Notes: generated by a model from the sequence alone, not told the origin. A stretch of DNA of 64,000 nucleotides from Cycas panzhihuaensis (GCA_023213395.1 CM041465.1:171685741-171749740), one strand, 5' to 3'. Shown: positions 11,312-24,432, counted from the stretch's first letter. Numbers and translations: made by a program.

Positions 11312-12437
11312 AAGTGAATAAGCATAGCCACAATGAGCCTCAATATACTTAGTGGATCTATCAACAACATTTGATGAAGTGGTCCCAATTCTTTGAAGGT
11401 GTGCATGAGCAAATTATGCTCCACCAAAAGCATCTTCAAAAGAAGTATTATCAACATTATGTGCACCATGGCTATTGATAACTTGGTAGTTTGTTGGTGG
11501 CGCTCGCAATTTTTGGCATAATGTCCTCTTCTATTACACCTTTGGCACATGATTGTTTGATTTCCACCAAGTATTAGACCGGGCCGGATTGTCTTTGATT
11601 CTCGGATCTAGGTCCGTGTTGATTATTTTGCCCTTGGCCTTGAGATGCTTTTTGTTGGAATTGAGGAGCCTGTTGACTAAGAGGACGTTGTCCTTGTTGT
11701 CTACCTCTTCCTCTTCCTCGGAATTACCACCTCTACGAGAGTATTGACCTTGATTTTTGGTGTAACAAAGATCTTCTTCCACTTCAAAAGCGAGATCAAT
11801 TGGATCCGATGTAGTGGCAAAGTTGGTATCAAAGGTCTTATCAAATTCAATGAACTTATCGAAGATCCTCAAAGTTTAGGGTCTTTAAAGTTCCAATCGG
11901 ATTGAAGACTCCCAATAGATTTTTATAATCTGGGATATGGAGACATGATCGAATCAAGAAAGCCCATGTAATGCATTGAGTTTTAAAATCTTTATCAATG
12001 GCTTGCTTGATTGGACGAAGGAGATTGATTGTCTCACTTGCATGTCCTTTTGCATTTTCAATTTGTTCATCTTCAAGACTAAGTGAACAAATTCTAAGTC
12101 CGATTTAGTGTCAAAGTTCTTCTTAAGAACTTCAAGAACTTTCCATGTCAGATCATGTACAAATTCATCAATGAGATTATGCAGGAATAATCATGACAAG
12201 CGATCCCCGCATGGATTTTATCATCATCAAGTTCCCATTGGCGTTAGCTACGCCTTGATGGGAGCGGTTGAGCACCTCCTGAAGGCGATTCTGTAGTCAG
12301 TAGCTACAGTGGTGTAGGTTGTAAGTGATCTCTTCATAGACCTTCATACTTTGCGGCATTTCGACACGATGAACCACATGTCCCAATTTTCTTTCCCTTT
12401 TAGAATGCAACACATTTTGCTTGAATTGTGAAGACAT
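11227..12437 (-). pseudogene. gag: Copia B Gag with intact CCHC zinc knuckle
   Basis: The start is set by ATG at 12437-12435 (MSSQFKQN). The N-terminal part is frameshifted early: a WDMWF block is in another frame. 11872-11534 is open and includes acidic and Gly/Arg-rich stretches. The RNA-binding knuckle is MCQRCNRRGHYAKNCERHQQ at 11550-11490, a complete C-x2-C-x4-H-x4-C. Gag forms the particle and packages element RNA. Confidence 0.7.
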
Positions 12438-12597
12438 TGTGTCTTTTAGAAGGGAAGAAATGAACAAGGACTATAAAAGTGATGGTAATAAATGACCGAT
12501 CACTATTTACAAATGGGAAATGTAATGAAGTAGTGTAGAAGAAGGAAGAAGAAGTGAGAATGGTTGCTCAAAGATGAAGGGAGCAACTTAGAGAAAA

Positions 12598-12724
12598 GTC
12601 ACCAACACTTGTGACAAATATTAACCTGACGCAGGAATATGAGAAGAACTATGATAAAAATTGGCCACTAACACTTGTGGCAAATATTGACCTGACGCAG
12701 CAGGAATATGAGAAGCACTATGAT
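12598..12724 (-). repeat. Tandem duplication (about 60 bp) in the copia B leader
   Basis: Copy 1 (about 12598-12655) and copy 2 (12663-12724) share AACACTTGTGRCAAATATTR and AATATGAGAAG followed by ACTATGAT, with a 3-bp CAG difference after CCTGACG. They lie upstream of the Gag start, where primer site and packaging signals of a copia element are expected. Confidence 0.75.
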
Positions 12725-12759
12725 TGTGATTACACTATGGATCACTTTTTATAAGTAAG

Positions 12760-13370
12760 TGATCAATATACAAGATTGTAGGCCAATGTAGAAGTTGACA
12801 TCATTAGGTTTACACAACTTGAAGCTCGAATGTAGGATGCGTAATCAACCCAATAACCTCTAACTTGTGTCCAACGTGTAGTTGAGGTTGTTGAAGGATG
12901 CCTAGGCTTCTAGTAGAATTAATTTGGCCTTCACCGCGATACACAATCGTGCTTGGTGATGAAATCCAAGTCACAACGGAGTTTGTGTACTCCCAATCCT
13001 CACCAGTTCACCAATGAGCGCCTATATACCTCCTCTAAAGAGTGGTACGTGCATACCCATGGCTATGATGGATATTGGATCGGGTATATTTTAATCTTGT
13101 ATTAAAGTTTCGCTTTTCGGTTGGTTATCGGGATGATCCCCGATTGAGGCACGATGGTATGGCTAACCAAACCTCACCAATATTCCTGTTTAGTCCGGAC
13201 CCAACTTGAAACCAACACCTCCTTTATGGCACTAAGATTACGCCAACCAAGGTATCTCAACCTTGGCGAGTGTGTGAACAGTACAAGATGGCGGAAAATA
13301 GCGACGTGATGCGTTCCTTTTAGGAAGAGTGAAAAGATTATCGAATTGCATCAAACGTACATTTAACGAA
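12760..13370. other. Unassigned, possibly 5' LTR of copia B
   Basis: Moderately GC-rich sequence immediately upstream of the copia B leader. Its position suits an LTR on the minus strand, but no matching copy was found near 7.5-7.9 kb and no clean TG...CA ends were seen. Confidence 0.3.
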
Positions 13371-13373
13371 AAT

Positions 13374-13455
13374 AATGCTTGCTTGGAGTGCTTTTGGAGT
13401 GCTTGCTTGAAGTGCTTGCTTGAAGTGTCTTTGGAGTGCTTACTTTGAGTGATTT
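13374..13455. repeat. Short tandem array of GGAGTGCTT-type units
   Basis: Four to six imperfect units built on TGCTTGCTTGGAGTGCTT follow each other, with GAAGTG and GGAGTG variants. No function is evident. Confidence 0.65.
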
Positions 13456-14540
13456 TAGAGTCTTTGAAATGAAATGCTAATAAGTGAGTGAGGACACCAG
13501 ATATTACTCTGATGCAAGTGTTTTTTTCTCACTTTTACAATGGGCTTTTAAGCTTTATAAAAGAAGGAAGAATTTTTTTTTCTTTTTTTTTGTTAATACA
13601 AAAAAAAGTACTCTTCACTAAATCTGCAATAACTTTCTCCCACGATGTCGAAATGGAGTGCCGATTTTTGTGCTGCAAACTAGACTCAGAGCTTCATCTT
13701 CAGAAAGTGGAATCAGGGATGACCAAATGGATTAAAATCTTCACTTGTAGGAACCTATTTTTAAAACGGTCAAATCTATTAAACACTTCATCCTGCCACT
13801 AAATACACTTAATAGCTAATGGTTATCTTTATCTAATATAAGTAAGCTTATTAGTGTATGCGAGGTGATCACTTTAGGGGTCCTAACTATTCCCCTTGCA
13901 AGGTTAGAAAAAAAGGGTGGTTTAATTTGAGATTATCTTTTTTAATATGAAAAATAAATTAATTATTAGTGTGGTCTTACTTAGGGTTTTAAAAGATTCT
14001 TTTTATGCAAAAAAGAAAATAACTTAAATGAAATATAATAACCTCTAAGCAAGATGAAATAAACAATGAACTCTTAAAATAACCTATGCAAGTAATCACT
14101 TTCCAAAAAGAATGTAATGCCCTTAAAAATGAAATGTGCCTTTAAAAAGTAAAACGTACTACCAACTAGATGTAACTTTTATAAGTGTAACAAGTGGATG
14201 GACTTTTCCAATAATGATGAAATAAAGAATGCTTTCAATAAGTGTATATGCTTTTCAAGTGTATGCCTTTAGAAGAAATAAAAAATGTAATAAAGCAATG
14301 AACTTATAATGTATACTTTGAAATAGAATGATTATATAAGCAAACTTGCAAAGTAACTAAGATCTTTAAATATGCAGATTTAAAATAAAACTTCTTAATG
14401 ATGAAGAAATAAAAATTATTCTAAGCTTTTGATTTTTCAAATGAATGAACACTAATTGGAGCAAGAAAATGACCTTATTTTCCAATGTAAGATTAATAAG
14501 TATTCCTTTTGTCTATAATAAAAATATATGATGTAGGAAA
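13456..14540. other. AT-rich DNA, left arm of an inverted repeat, no gene
   Basis: Contains a TATA-like TTTATAAAAG near 13554 and a poly-T stretch, which may be LTR debris. An open stretch on the plus strand at 13488-13802 has no recognisable similarity. The left arm of the 57-bp inverted repeat is inside it. Confidence 0.35.
13728..13784 (+). repeat. Left arm of a perfect 57-bp inverted repeat
   Basis: TGGATTAAAATCTTCACTTG opens the arm. The whole 57 bp is found reverse-complemented at 15067-15123 without a mismatch. Similarity stops abruptly on both sides. Confidence 0.9.
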
Positions 14541-14541
14541 T

Positions 14542-16150
<1,609 letters not shown>

Positions 16151-16153
16151 ATA

Positions 16154-16183
16154 GGAGGGGGGGCGGGGGTGGGGGGGGGGGGG
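16154..16183 (+). repeat. G-rich tract, possible G-quadruplex
   Basis: Thirty bases that are almost all G, with runs of 4 or more interrupted by A, C and T. Similar runs occur near 33590. Confidence 0.8.
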
Positions 16184-16779
16184 ATGACCAAATCTACTCT
16201 GAAAATGTATATTAGTATATATAAAAATGTAGTAAAAAATAAAAAAAAATAACCAAGAAAAATAAAAATACCACTTGTCGCTTTTACACAGATCCAAATG
16301 ATTCAAAAACATCAACTCTCCATTCTCTATTCTATTTGCCACTCGTAGCTCACAAAGATCCCTTTTCCATGTAGAGGCAGCATGCAAAGATTAGCCACAC
16401 GAAGTATGTGGGGGAGATCCCGGTACAAAAGCATGCAGGGACAAGGCACCACGAGAGTGTATAGGCGAGTGTGAAACACACAGTCATAGACATAGATAAA
16501 GACAGAGGTGTGAGGAGTGCCATACAATCACAGATAGAGATGGAGGTATAGAGGCGATGAGGTATGTACTTTAAATTTTAAAAGTATTGGTGGATGATGG
16601 GTTCCCTTCCAACCTCCCAACCATAAATAAGTGGCATTTGCCCAAAGGTGTTTATCAACATCACCATTATACCAAATTTTTGTTATAATGGATACCTAAT
16701 ATCAATCTTTATGTTCTTTATATTACATTCTTTTATAAATATGGATTAAGTCCTATTCCACTCTATTCCCCTATTTACT
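16184..16779. other. No gene recognised
   Basis: Short open stretches on the minus strand here have no recognisable similarity and an amino-acid content dominated by the local base composition. Confidence 0.4.
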
Positions 16780-16823
16780 TCACACACACACATACACACA
16801 CACACACACTGTGTGTGTATGTG
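16780..16823. repeat. (CA)n followed by (TG)n, hairpin-forming
   Basis: A CACACA run with one CATACA interruption turns directly into a GTGTGTGTATGTG run, so the two halves are complementary to each other. Confidence 0.9.
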
Positions 16824-18700
16824 ATGGAAAGTAAAGGTCAATGAAGAAATTAGAAAGTATAAGTTTCATATTTTGACACCAAAAAATGAATTTGTAACAA
16901 AAAAAAAGAAAGGGATTTCAACTATAAATTCTATAACGCTACTATATATGTCTAAAAAAAATGAATACTTTTATCTTTTGGATGACTAAAATATATCACT
17001 ATTAATAACTTATTATGCCCAGAATATTCTTCATATGAGCTCAATCAAATAACAAATATTATATCATGCTTATTAGGATCATGTCATGCTTGTTAGGATT
17101 ATGTCATAATTCATAGGAATTAAATCTAAGGAGGTCATTTGGTCTAGTTAGTTATCCTTATATGACATGATGAATTTATTAGTTCCACACAAAGTAGGTT
17201 AGCCTAACATATATTATCAATAAATTTAACAATTGATAGAAAGATCAATATGGAGCATTATATAGAGATGTTATTAACTAGCAAAGATAGACTTGGTTTC
17301 TAATGTAAAAGTTAGGGATGGTTAAAGTGGAGTAGGATTTCTCCTATATAATTAGTGAGCTCAAAGCATAAAATCTTATCAAGCTCAAAATGTCATAACT
17401 TATCATACTCTATGTAGTGTAATCATTGAGGTTTCCTAATACATCTAACCTTAAACATAAGGCTTTCCCCTTTCTTAGTATTAATATCAATGGACTACAA
17501 TGGTGAAAATTTTAGCCAATGAACTTGTGCACTAATAGAATTTTGACAAGTATATAGAACATTTAGATAGTACTAGATTATAATATATAATCATTTTATA
17601 TATATCTCATTTGTAGGATCTAAGGGTAATGCCCTTGATAGGGTTCTACAAGAGAACACCCCCTTAGTAGGGTCCATGGGTAGCACCCCTAGTTGAGTGT
17701 AATCATGGGTGCTTGTGAGATAGTAAGACCTTATTTAAAAATAACCATTATAAACTCTAACCTAAATCTCATACTAAACAACATCTCTTCTTCCTCTTGG
17801 TAATTATTATAACATTTGTAAATAGGTAGGAAAGGAGTTTCTAAGAGATACTTTAGGTGCTAACTCACATGCAAGATGTTACATAATAGGGATTTATCTC
17901 CAATTAATAATAAATTCTTATCGAGTAATCTCATTTACCACTTCATGGAGATATAAAAGAGGGGTAGGAAGTTGATTGTGGAGTTTAGTATGTAGCTATA
18001 AGCACCTTTTTGATGGTAGCATCCTACTATATTATAAGCTATTTTTCAATCTTCTAATCAGTAATATAGAGTCTCTATATTCTCTCCAAATTTTTCTATA
18101 ATGGTTGGCTCAAACTTGATCAAAAATATCCCACGTGGTCTTATATGTAATGGCATCCTTAGATAAGAACTTTAGTGAACTTCTAATTCTAAAAGAATAG
18201 ATGTTACCTTCCATTTCTAATTTTTGAGTGCTTTTTGCATCATTCATTGACAATTTTCCACTTAGAGAAAGGATTCACTTCTTTATTTATTACCTTCCTT
18301 CATGGTTGTTAAACCCAATGCTTTTGACAACCTTTATCTAAATCAAGTAAAAAAATATCTTTGATAAAACCACCCCAAAGTAGATGTATTTTGCTCAAAA
18401 TATTTAGGAAATCCTACTTTTATAAGTTGTTAATTGAAGGAGATGCGTAAGTCACTTTGGCTTATAGTTTTCTTTTCTTTTGATAAAAGTAGATTAGATT
18501 TAAAAAGATAAGTAAAATTTAAGGCAGTTATTCAAAATCTAAGAAGTGCCATATCATTTCTTCATCTTTATCATATGGAAACATGTAAATAGCTGAAAGG
18601 TAAATTTACATGAGGTCATGTAAACAAGTTAACGACTTCTTTCCTTGATCTAATTGAATTAAATTATGTTCCATTTTTGCATTAAAATTACTTATATTAA
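16824..18700. other. AT-rich DNA, no gene recognised
   Basis: At 17623-17700 three imperfect units built on GGTAATGCCCTTGATAGGG or AACACCCCCTTAGTAGGG follow each other; these resemble LTR text but have no partner. Around 18000-18450 the minus strand has long Gln/Trp-to-stop decayed frames that could be retroelement debris. No motif was firm. Confidence 0.35.
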
Positions 18701-18739
18701 GAAATCTCATCATGTTCTTATGTATGTCAACAACCCTTT

Positions 18740-19090
18740 TATTAAAAAAAAAAAATTAAGAAAAATTATATTTTAAGAAAAATTATAATAATAAGATGGG
18801 CAAAAATACTAAAAGAGACACCAATACTAACATTAATAAATTTGGCTTGTAGAAGTTGTTTCTTTAGTTTAAAATTTCTTATAAGAATTTATTTACTTTT
18901 AACGTCATAGGATCAAGTCTCATTTGAGCTTATCTTATTGGTTTATTATACTAACACTCTTTAGGAAAAATATCATTAAGTTCTTCATATCCCCAAGTAA
19001 ACATGTCTATATCTTGAGTAAGAATCTTTTCAATTCTTCTTTCTTTATTAGTTTTATAATTTGGTTCATTGTATAGAATTTTACTATCTT
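18740..19090 (-). pseudogene. Faint gypsy RT N-terminal remnant
   Basis: The minus strand reads RRIEKILTQDIDMFTWGYEE, then PKEC, then after stops RLDPMTLKVNKFL. This follows the pattern of the region before the RT domain in Tat/Athila-type pol (an FAWSY-like block, then a Pro-containing segment before the first RT helix). The inner Tat element of this window has the comparable blocks VFMWDYADMKGIDP and KLSAAVKMEVEKLL. Only the pattern is shared; identity is low. Confidence 0.35.
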
Positions 19091-19108
19091 ATTTTTCATA
19101 GCTTATGA

Positions 19109-19423
19109 TTATATTATTAGCTTATTATATATAGAAACCACTTCATCATCCAAACTTTCTACCATCTTTAAAAGTCTAATACACCTTGAAATCTCTTGTG
19201 AATGTTTAAAAAGTTTCTCCTTTTTAAATATTGAATCATTATTTCCATTTAGAACAACATAAGAATCAACAATTCTAGTATACATTTCTCCTAATTCACC
19301 TTTCATAAAAGAACAAATTCTTCCATCCTCATCAAGTACTTGTATATTTGTAGAATACTCATCCATACAAAGATTGTGATATAATAAACCTAAATTATAT
19401 GTTATATACCCATAATCTTCCAT
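19109..19423 (-). pseudogene. 104-codon open frame of unknown identity
   Basis: Opens at ATG 19423 and runs to a TAA. The composition is protein-like (ICSFMKGELGEMYTRIVDSY, then FKHSQEISRCIRLLKMVESL) and not low-complexity, in a very AT-rich neighbourhood. It lies directly upstream, on the same strand, of the faint RT remnant, so it may be a piece of the same decayed retroelement. I do not recognise a domain in it. Confidence 0.3.
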
Positions 19424-19429
19424 TAATGA

Positions 19430-20240
19430 ATGATTTAATTAAATTTTACACATACACACATATTAATTAGCATTAAGTATTATTTAATAATAATTGAAAG
19501 GTTCATCCATTATACAAAAGGTATGTAATAAACATATATCCCTAAAATGACCTCTTATAAGGATTATTAAAAAATTTGGTCATTAAAATTTGGGCCACTA
19601 TAGTGGTATTGATCTATACTCTTATTACTCTCCTTATTCTATTATTATCTATGGAGTCTATCATAATCTACTAATTGGTTCACTCCAAGCAACATTAGAG
19701 CACTATTTTTGGCCTTTATGATGTTTGAATCAAAATTATATTTTTTAAAAGATAGAAGTAAAAATTTTAAAACTATGAAAGTGGAGTATTATAAACCTCA
19801 TTAAGGTGCCTGAAATTCATCTATTATTCATTTAATTTAGTTGCAAACACCTCTAGAATTTCTAATACAAAGATAGTGATAGTTTTGATATCATTTTGAG
19901 GATGTAACACAAATTTTGACCAAAGCTATAATTTATAAGGAAGTAAAATATAATTTTTTAATATATATTTTAAAATACTAAATTAGGAATCTAATTATCA
20001 TATAAGATGCATTAAAAATAATTAGAACATGAGGGTTTTATAAATCTTTAAGTTTCATGTATTAACAAAGTAAGTTAGCATGACCAAATGATTTGCTTAT
20101 TGATTGAGCCTAAACTCATGTAACTTAAAATTTGTATTGGGTTTTACCATCATGTAAAATTAAACTATGGATACAAAAGTGAATTATAATAAAGTAACAA
20201 ATAAGTACAAAATCACATTATAAAATTGGAAACTAATGTA
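19430..20240. other. AT-rich DNA, no gene recognised
   Basis: Stops are frequent in all frames, and no repeat structure was seen. Confidence 0.4.
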
Positions 20241-20246
20241 GTTATG

Positions 20247-20900
20247 AATGCCTTGACTTCATCCTTATCCATCTTATATCAAACTATGATGGAGATGGAA
20301 AGTGAATTGGGAACTCTAAAGAACATAGTGATGAAGGGCTAAAATAATAGAGTGTATAAGGAATCATAAGAGGGCCTTATGGAGGAAAATTCTAAGAAAA
20401 TATATAATAAGTGCACTATAGAAAATTGTTCACCTTATATTCACTAGTTCCAACTAGATAGGGCTAATGAACTAGTTAGAAATTTTTTGAGTGACTACAA
20501 GTAGAATCACTATAATAATAAAAATTTGTAGGATTTTAATTATATTTTTGTTTTCTATGGTCATTATAATCTTAGAAGATTTATATTTTCTATGTCTATA
20601 ATGAATAAAATATCCATGATCTCATGGTCTAAATTAAATAGATAGAGTTATACTTCATGTTATCTAAAGTGGATGAGGAGGAAAAGCCTAGATTACCATC
20701 CTACATCTTGATGGTATCATATATGAATGATAAGAAATATTGGAAAAGAGCAAGTTTAAAAACTACCTCTTGACTTAGGAAGAATTTATTACAATGCTCT
20801 TAGAGACATTTGGGATGATTATAGATAAAGATTATCACTGTGAATTATAGTAGCTATAATAAATGCAGTCAATAAGTTAAATAAAATCCAATTGAGCTAA
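20247..20900 (+). pseudogene. Possible gypsy Gag N-terminus remnant
   Basis: Reading through TAG/TAA codons, one plus-strand frame gives MNALTSSLSILYQTMMEMES then LGTLKNIVMKG and further helical segments with many Gln positions converted to stops. A coiled-coil-like N-terminus is common in gypsy Gag, and a similar one opens chromovirus A and B. No diagnostic motif is present. Confidence 0.25.
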
Positions 20901-21201
20901 AATTTAGGTACAAGGTATAATATGATATACAAGAATCCCTATAAAATTTCATTTGATTTTGATTACTTTTGATAGGTTAAGTTTAGGTTAGGATGGATTT
21001 CCAATCTAGTATTTTTTTAAACTAAAATTTCATTAAAAAAAAAAATCACATATAAATTTTGACAAAATATATATATAATTTTAAAAAACTATATTAAAAG
21101 AAACCTTAACATATTTTCATAATTCTCACATTGATGTAAAACACTTATTAAATGGAGTTTTAAGTTGAATGTTTTGGTCAAAATACTAACCAACTATCAT
21201 G
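20901..21201. other. AT-rich left flank of chromovirus A
   Basis: Contains short poly-A and (TA)n stretches only. Confidence 0.4.
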
Positions 21202-21206
21202 TGGTA
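21202..21206. repeat. Target-site duplication of chromovirus A, left
   Basis: TGGTA directly before the 5' LTR. The partner at 54635-54639 after the 3' LTR reads TGGTG (4 of 5). Confidence 0.7.
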
Positions 21207-21665
21207 TGTAGCACTCCAAAATATTATCAAAGGTATAGCATATGAACATTCAAATGAAAGGCCCCTGAACGATGATTCCAACAGTTTAGACAAAAGTCAA
21301 TTCTGACATCCTTATCAAAAGTTATGACCATTTAAAGATAGTCTACCAGTTTTTTGAGAAGTTGTGGCTGATTTCTCATAATTATGTTGGGTGCACTACT
21401 CCCTGCTCTGGCCGACTTCATTTTGTCCCAGTTTGTATAGGTACTATGTTGGAACTCTACATATATTTTATACATTTTGGTATTGTATTTTTGTATTTAA
21501 CCTATAATTGGAGATATAATTTTGGATCAAAAGGTGTTTGCTATTTGTGAATTCGCTCTATTTGGTTTTAGCATTTATGGACTTTTTCTCTATTATTGTT
21601 CTGTGTCTATGAATTCGCCCTACTCTACTTTATTTTTTGTCTAATTGGGTAAAGGACTCACTACA
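21207..21665 (+). mobile_element. 5' LTR of chromovirus A, with internal deletion
   Basis: Matches 54015-54634 throughout, except that about 160 bp of the 3' copy (roughly 54246-54408) are missing at 21437-21440. The missing part holds the TATA-like TATATATAAGG of the 3' copy, so this LTR has lost its probable core promoter. Confidence 0.92.
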
Positions 21666-21667
21666 AG

Positions 21668-21679
21668 TGGTATCCGAGC
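21668..21679 (+). other. Primer binding site of chromovirus A
   Basis: TGGTATCCGAGC, two bases after the 5' LTR. It differs in one base from the initiator-Met tRNA site TGGTATCAGAGC used by most plant elements. Confidence 0.85.
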
Positions 21680-21761
21680 TTTGTTTCGAAGCAGGAAATT
21701 TTCACGAGGGGAAGGAAATTTTGACCCACCCTTCCACCCTAGTAATTCAGAAAGGACCAAG

Positions 21762-22860
21762 ATGGAATTAAGATATAGAAAAATTAGCCCACAAAACCAA
21801 ATGCCGAGGTCCCACAACTTAGAAGAACAAGTAGTAGAAACCTTGATAGCAGTCATAGAGGAACTTTCACAACAAATTAGGAGCCTAAACGGAAGATTAG
21901 ACAAACAAGAGATAGCTTAGCCAAAAACATAACAGGATTTAAATCAAGAGACAGATCAGGGGAACCCAGAAGGTAGGTTTAAGAAAGGAATTATTTTTTA
22001 GTGAAGAAATGTAAATCAAGGAGGACCAAAGATCACATTAGAAAAATTTGATCCAGAAAAAACACGAGACATAAGAGTATGGCTACTTCAAATAGAAACA
22101 TATTTCACAGTAAACAAAACACCAAGCATAGATATAATGCCCATTGCCTCCTTACATCTCTATGGATGAGCCTTGAATTGGTATTATTGGTGGAAAAAGA
22201 TGTAAGGACCTCAGTAAGAGGAATGGAGAAATTTCATAATAGCCATCATCAACTAATATGAAGACTCTTGGTCTATGAATTGCTTTGCATAATTGATAAG
22301 ACTGCAGCAAACAGGATTAGTTTATGAATATACGGAACAATTTCAGATGTTACAATGTATGGTTACATCAAACATTCCTCAGGAATGTCTAAGGGATACA
22401 TATATAAGTGGGCTCAAGGCCCCCATCAGATTCTGGGTATTAGCGTAGTAACATGGAGTATTAGAAGATATCATAAACCACGCTCGATGTGTTGAAGTTG
22501 AACTTAAAGAAACCAAGCCTACCTTCGTGCGTAGAATAGATTTTACTCCACCATCTAACATGAACCGAAATAGGTTAGGAGTTAAATCAGACACTCTACT
22601 TGCAATCAAGAATATAACAGAAAACTCCACGTAACAAGAACATATACAGAAAGGTACTTGTTTCAAATGTGGAGGGAAATGGAATCGAGAGCACCAATGC
22701 CTAGGAAAGAAGGTATTTATGCTGCATAATGAAGAACTGGAGATACCTAAATAAATAGAAGAAGATACGGCCCCAGATCAAGAAGATAACAATAAACAGG
22801 CTGAAGCTGAACTAGATGAACTACTAGAAATCGATACAGAAAATGTCTAAATATCTCTGC
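21762..22860 (+). pseudogene. gag: Chromovirus A Gag
   Basis: The likely start is ATG 21762 (MELRYRKISPQNQM), after LTR and leader. A coiled-coil-like segment follows (LEEQVVETLIAVIEELSQQI), then the Gag core (KFDPEKTRDIRVWLLQIETY; ALNWYYWWKK; QFQMLQCMVTSNIPQECLRD). The zinc knuckle near 22653-22694 is CFKCGGKWNREHQC, the short C-x2-C...H-x-C form common in chromoviruses. About ten stops interrupt it; most are TAG or TAA at Gln positions, and TGA replaces Trp in the ALNWY block. Confidence 0.85.
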
Positions 22861-22879
22861 AAGCCATAACAAGTCAAAG

Positions 22880-23276
22880 CACAACACCTCAAATACTACG
22901 ATTTGAAGGGATTCTGAAAGGAGCCCTAATAGCGGTGTTAATGGATAGTGGGAGTACGCATAATTTTATCAACAGACCAATAGCCCAAAATCTAGGAATC
23001 AAGGTGGAACCATTAAAAACCTTCCAGGTCTTAATTGCTAATGGGAAGACAGCACCTTGTGGAGGATTCTGCAGAAACATCAACTTAAAAATTGGTGAGT
23101 ACCCGCTGACCTCCAATATGTTTGCAATGCAGATAGGAGGCGTTGATATAGTCCTAGGGGTACAATGGTTACAAACCTTAGGAAATATAGTCACAAACTA
23201 CATGACCAGAGTCATGTGCTTCTGTATAAATGGCACAAAATACATACTAAGGGGACCTAAATATCCATGGACATAA
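22880..23276 (+). pseudogene. pol: Chromovirus A protease
   Basis: 22935-23276 is open for 113 codons. The active site is LMDSGSTHNFI with the catalytic DSG intact. VLGVQWLQTLG near its end is the second conserved block (family ILGMxWLxxxG). The protease cleaves the Gag-Pol polyprotein. The frame is closed by a TAA at 23274, after which the polyprotein frame resumes. Confidence 0.88.
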
Positions 23277-23289
23277 TTAGTGTCATCTC

Positions 23290-23927
23290 ACAGAATGGAA
23301 AGAATCATGCAGAAGAAAGCACCCACATATATAGTGTCATGCCATAAGATAGAAATCTAAGAAATTCCAATGGAAATACAGTACATCTTGGATGAATATA
23401 AACAAGTATTCGAAGAACCAAAAGGATTACCTCCAACAAGAGAAATTCAACACGCGATTGATTTAATCCTAGAAGCAGCACCGATGAATATAATTCCATA
23501 CATGCTTCCATACCATATGAGGAAAGAGATCAAGAACATAACCAGAGAATTACTTACACAGGGCCATATTCAGACTAGCATAAGCCCGTTTGCATCCCTA
23601 GTGGTTGTTAGCCCTAAGAAAGATGGCACAATCAAGATGTGCATAGATTACAAGGGATTAAACAAGTTGACCATAAAAAATAGATATCCTATCCCCAAGA
23701 TCGATGACCTACTAGACGAAATACATGGAGCAAAGTACTTCTCTAAGATAGACCTATGATCGGGTTACTATCAAATTTAGGTAAAAGAGGGGGACGTCCA
23801 CAAGACAATATTTAAAACTTATGAGGGACTGTTCGAATTCAAAGTGATGCCATTTGGTCTAACCAATGCTCCAGCAATATTCCAGGCCACTATGAATTCC
23901 ACATTCAAGGAATGTTTGAGGAAATTC
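23290..23927 (+). pseudogene. pol: Chromovirus A reverse transcriptase, N-terminal part
   Basis: Motifs: [72 protein letters not shown] (a TGA stands between them for Arg or Trp), [20 protein letters not shown], then [10 protein letters not shown]. Here the outer Tat element interrupts the frame within the target duplication. The catalytic YxDD box lies in the distal part at 51725. Confidence 0.9.
23923..23927. repeat. Target-site duplication of the outer Tat element, left
   Basis: AATTC. The partner at 51720-51724 reads AATTT, one C-to-T change. Removing the element and one copy restores the RT reading frame. Confidence 0.85.
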
Positions 23928-24432
23928 TATTTCCCAACTACTGGGAATGGACTTGAGACGTATCGACTCAGGTAAGCTCAAGTATATGTTCTTGCTCCTC
24001 TCCTCACTCTTATTTGACTGAGGTTGTTTAGTATAGATTGCCTGACGCATGCTTGCCTGCCATTTGCATGACTGCATTGCTTTCTTGTCTGATCACACTG
24101 CTTACACCTGCCGCACGCCACTCAGCCTATGACGACCCACCATGGGGGCACTCCTTAGCGAGTGCTACACCCCATATGGCACTCAGCCACCCACATCATC
24201 TCCACAGCCCCTCGGGCACCTTAGTCAGTCACGTCTCGCCCATGACGGTGTCCTGCCCATACTTTGATTCACCTCCCAAGTATGATAGGACCCCTGGTTG
24301 AGACCTGTCCTTCTCTTTTGACCACCTGTCGGTCATCTGGGCACCAATTCCCAGCTTGTTCAGTCCTAACATACTCCCTATTTAGCTTTAGACCCCATTT
24401 CTAGCTTGATTTTGGCCTATAGGTCCACACCA

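Larger units (their letters stand above)
7950..12760 (-). mobile_element. Ty1/copia element B, degenerate
   Basis: Minus-strand order: leader (12760-12440), gag (12437), CCHC knuckle, protease, integrase, RT, RNase H (to about 7950). The sequence differs from copia A in every domain, so it is another lineage and not a second copy. Flanking LTRs could not be delimited. The domains are broken mainly by frameshifts and point stops. Confidence 0.8.

Noticed and set aside
7785-13480. Attempt to pair LTRs around copia B
   Set aside because: Sequences near 7.5-7.9 kb and 12.8-13.5 kb show no collinear similarity by eye, so no LTR was called for this element.
18740-19423. Endogenous pararetrovirus (caulimovirid) remnant
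   Set aside because: No movement protein, coat or clear RT motif. The pre-RT blocks fit Tat/Athila pol better, and the evidence is too weak for either a virus or a gene.
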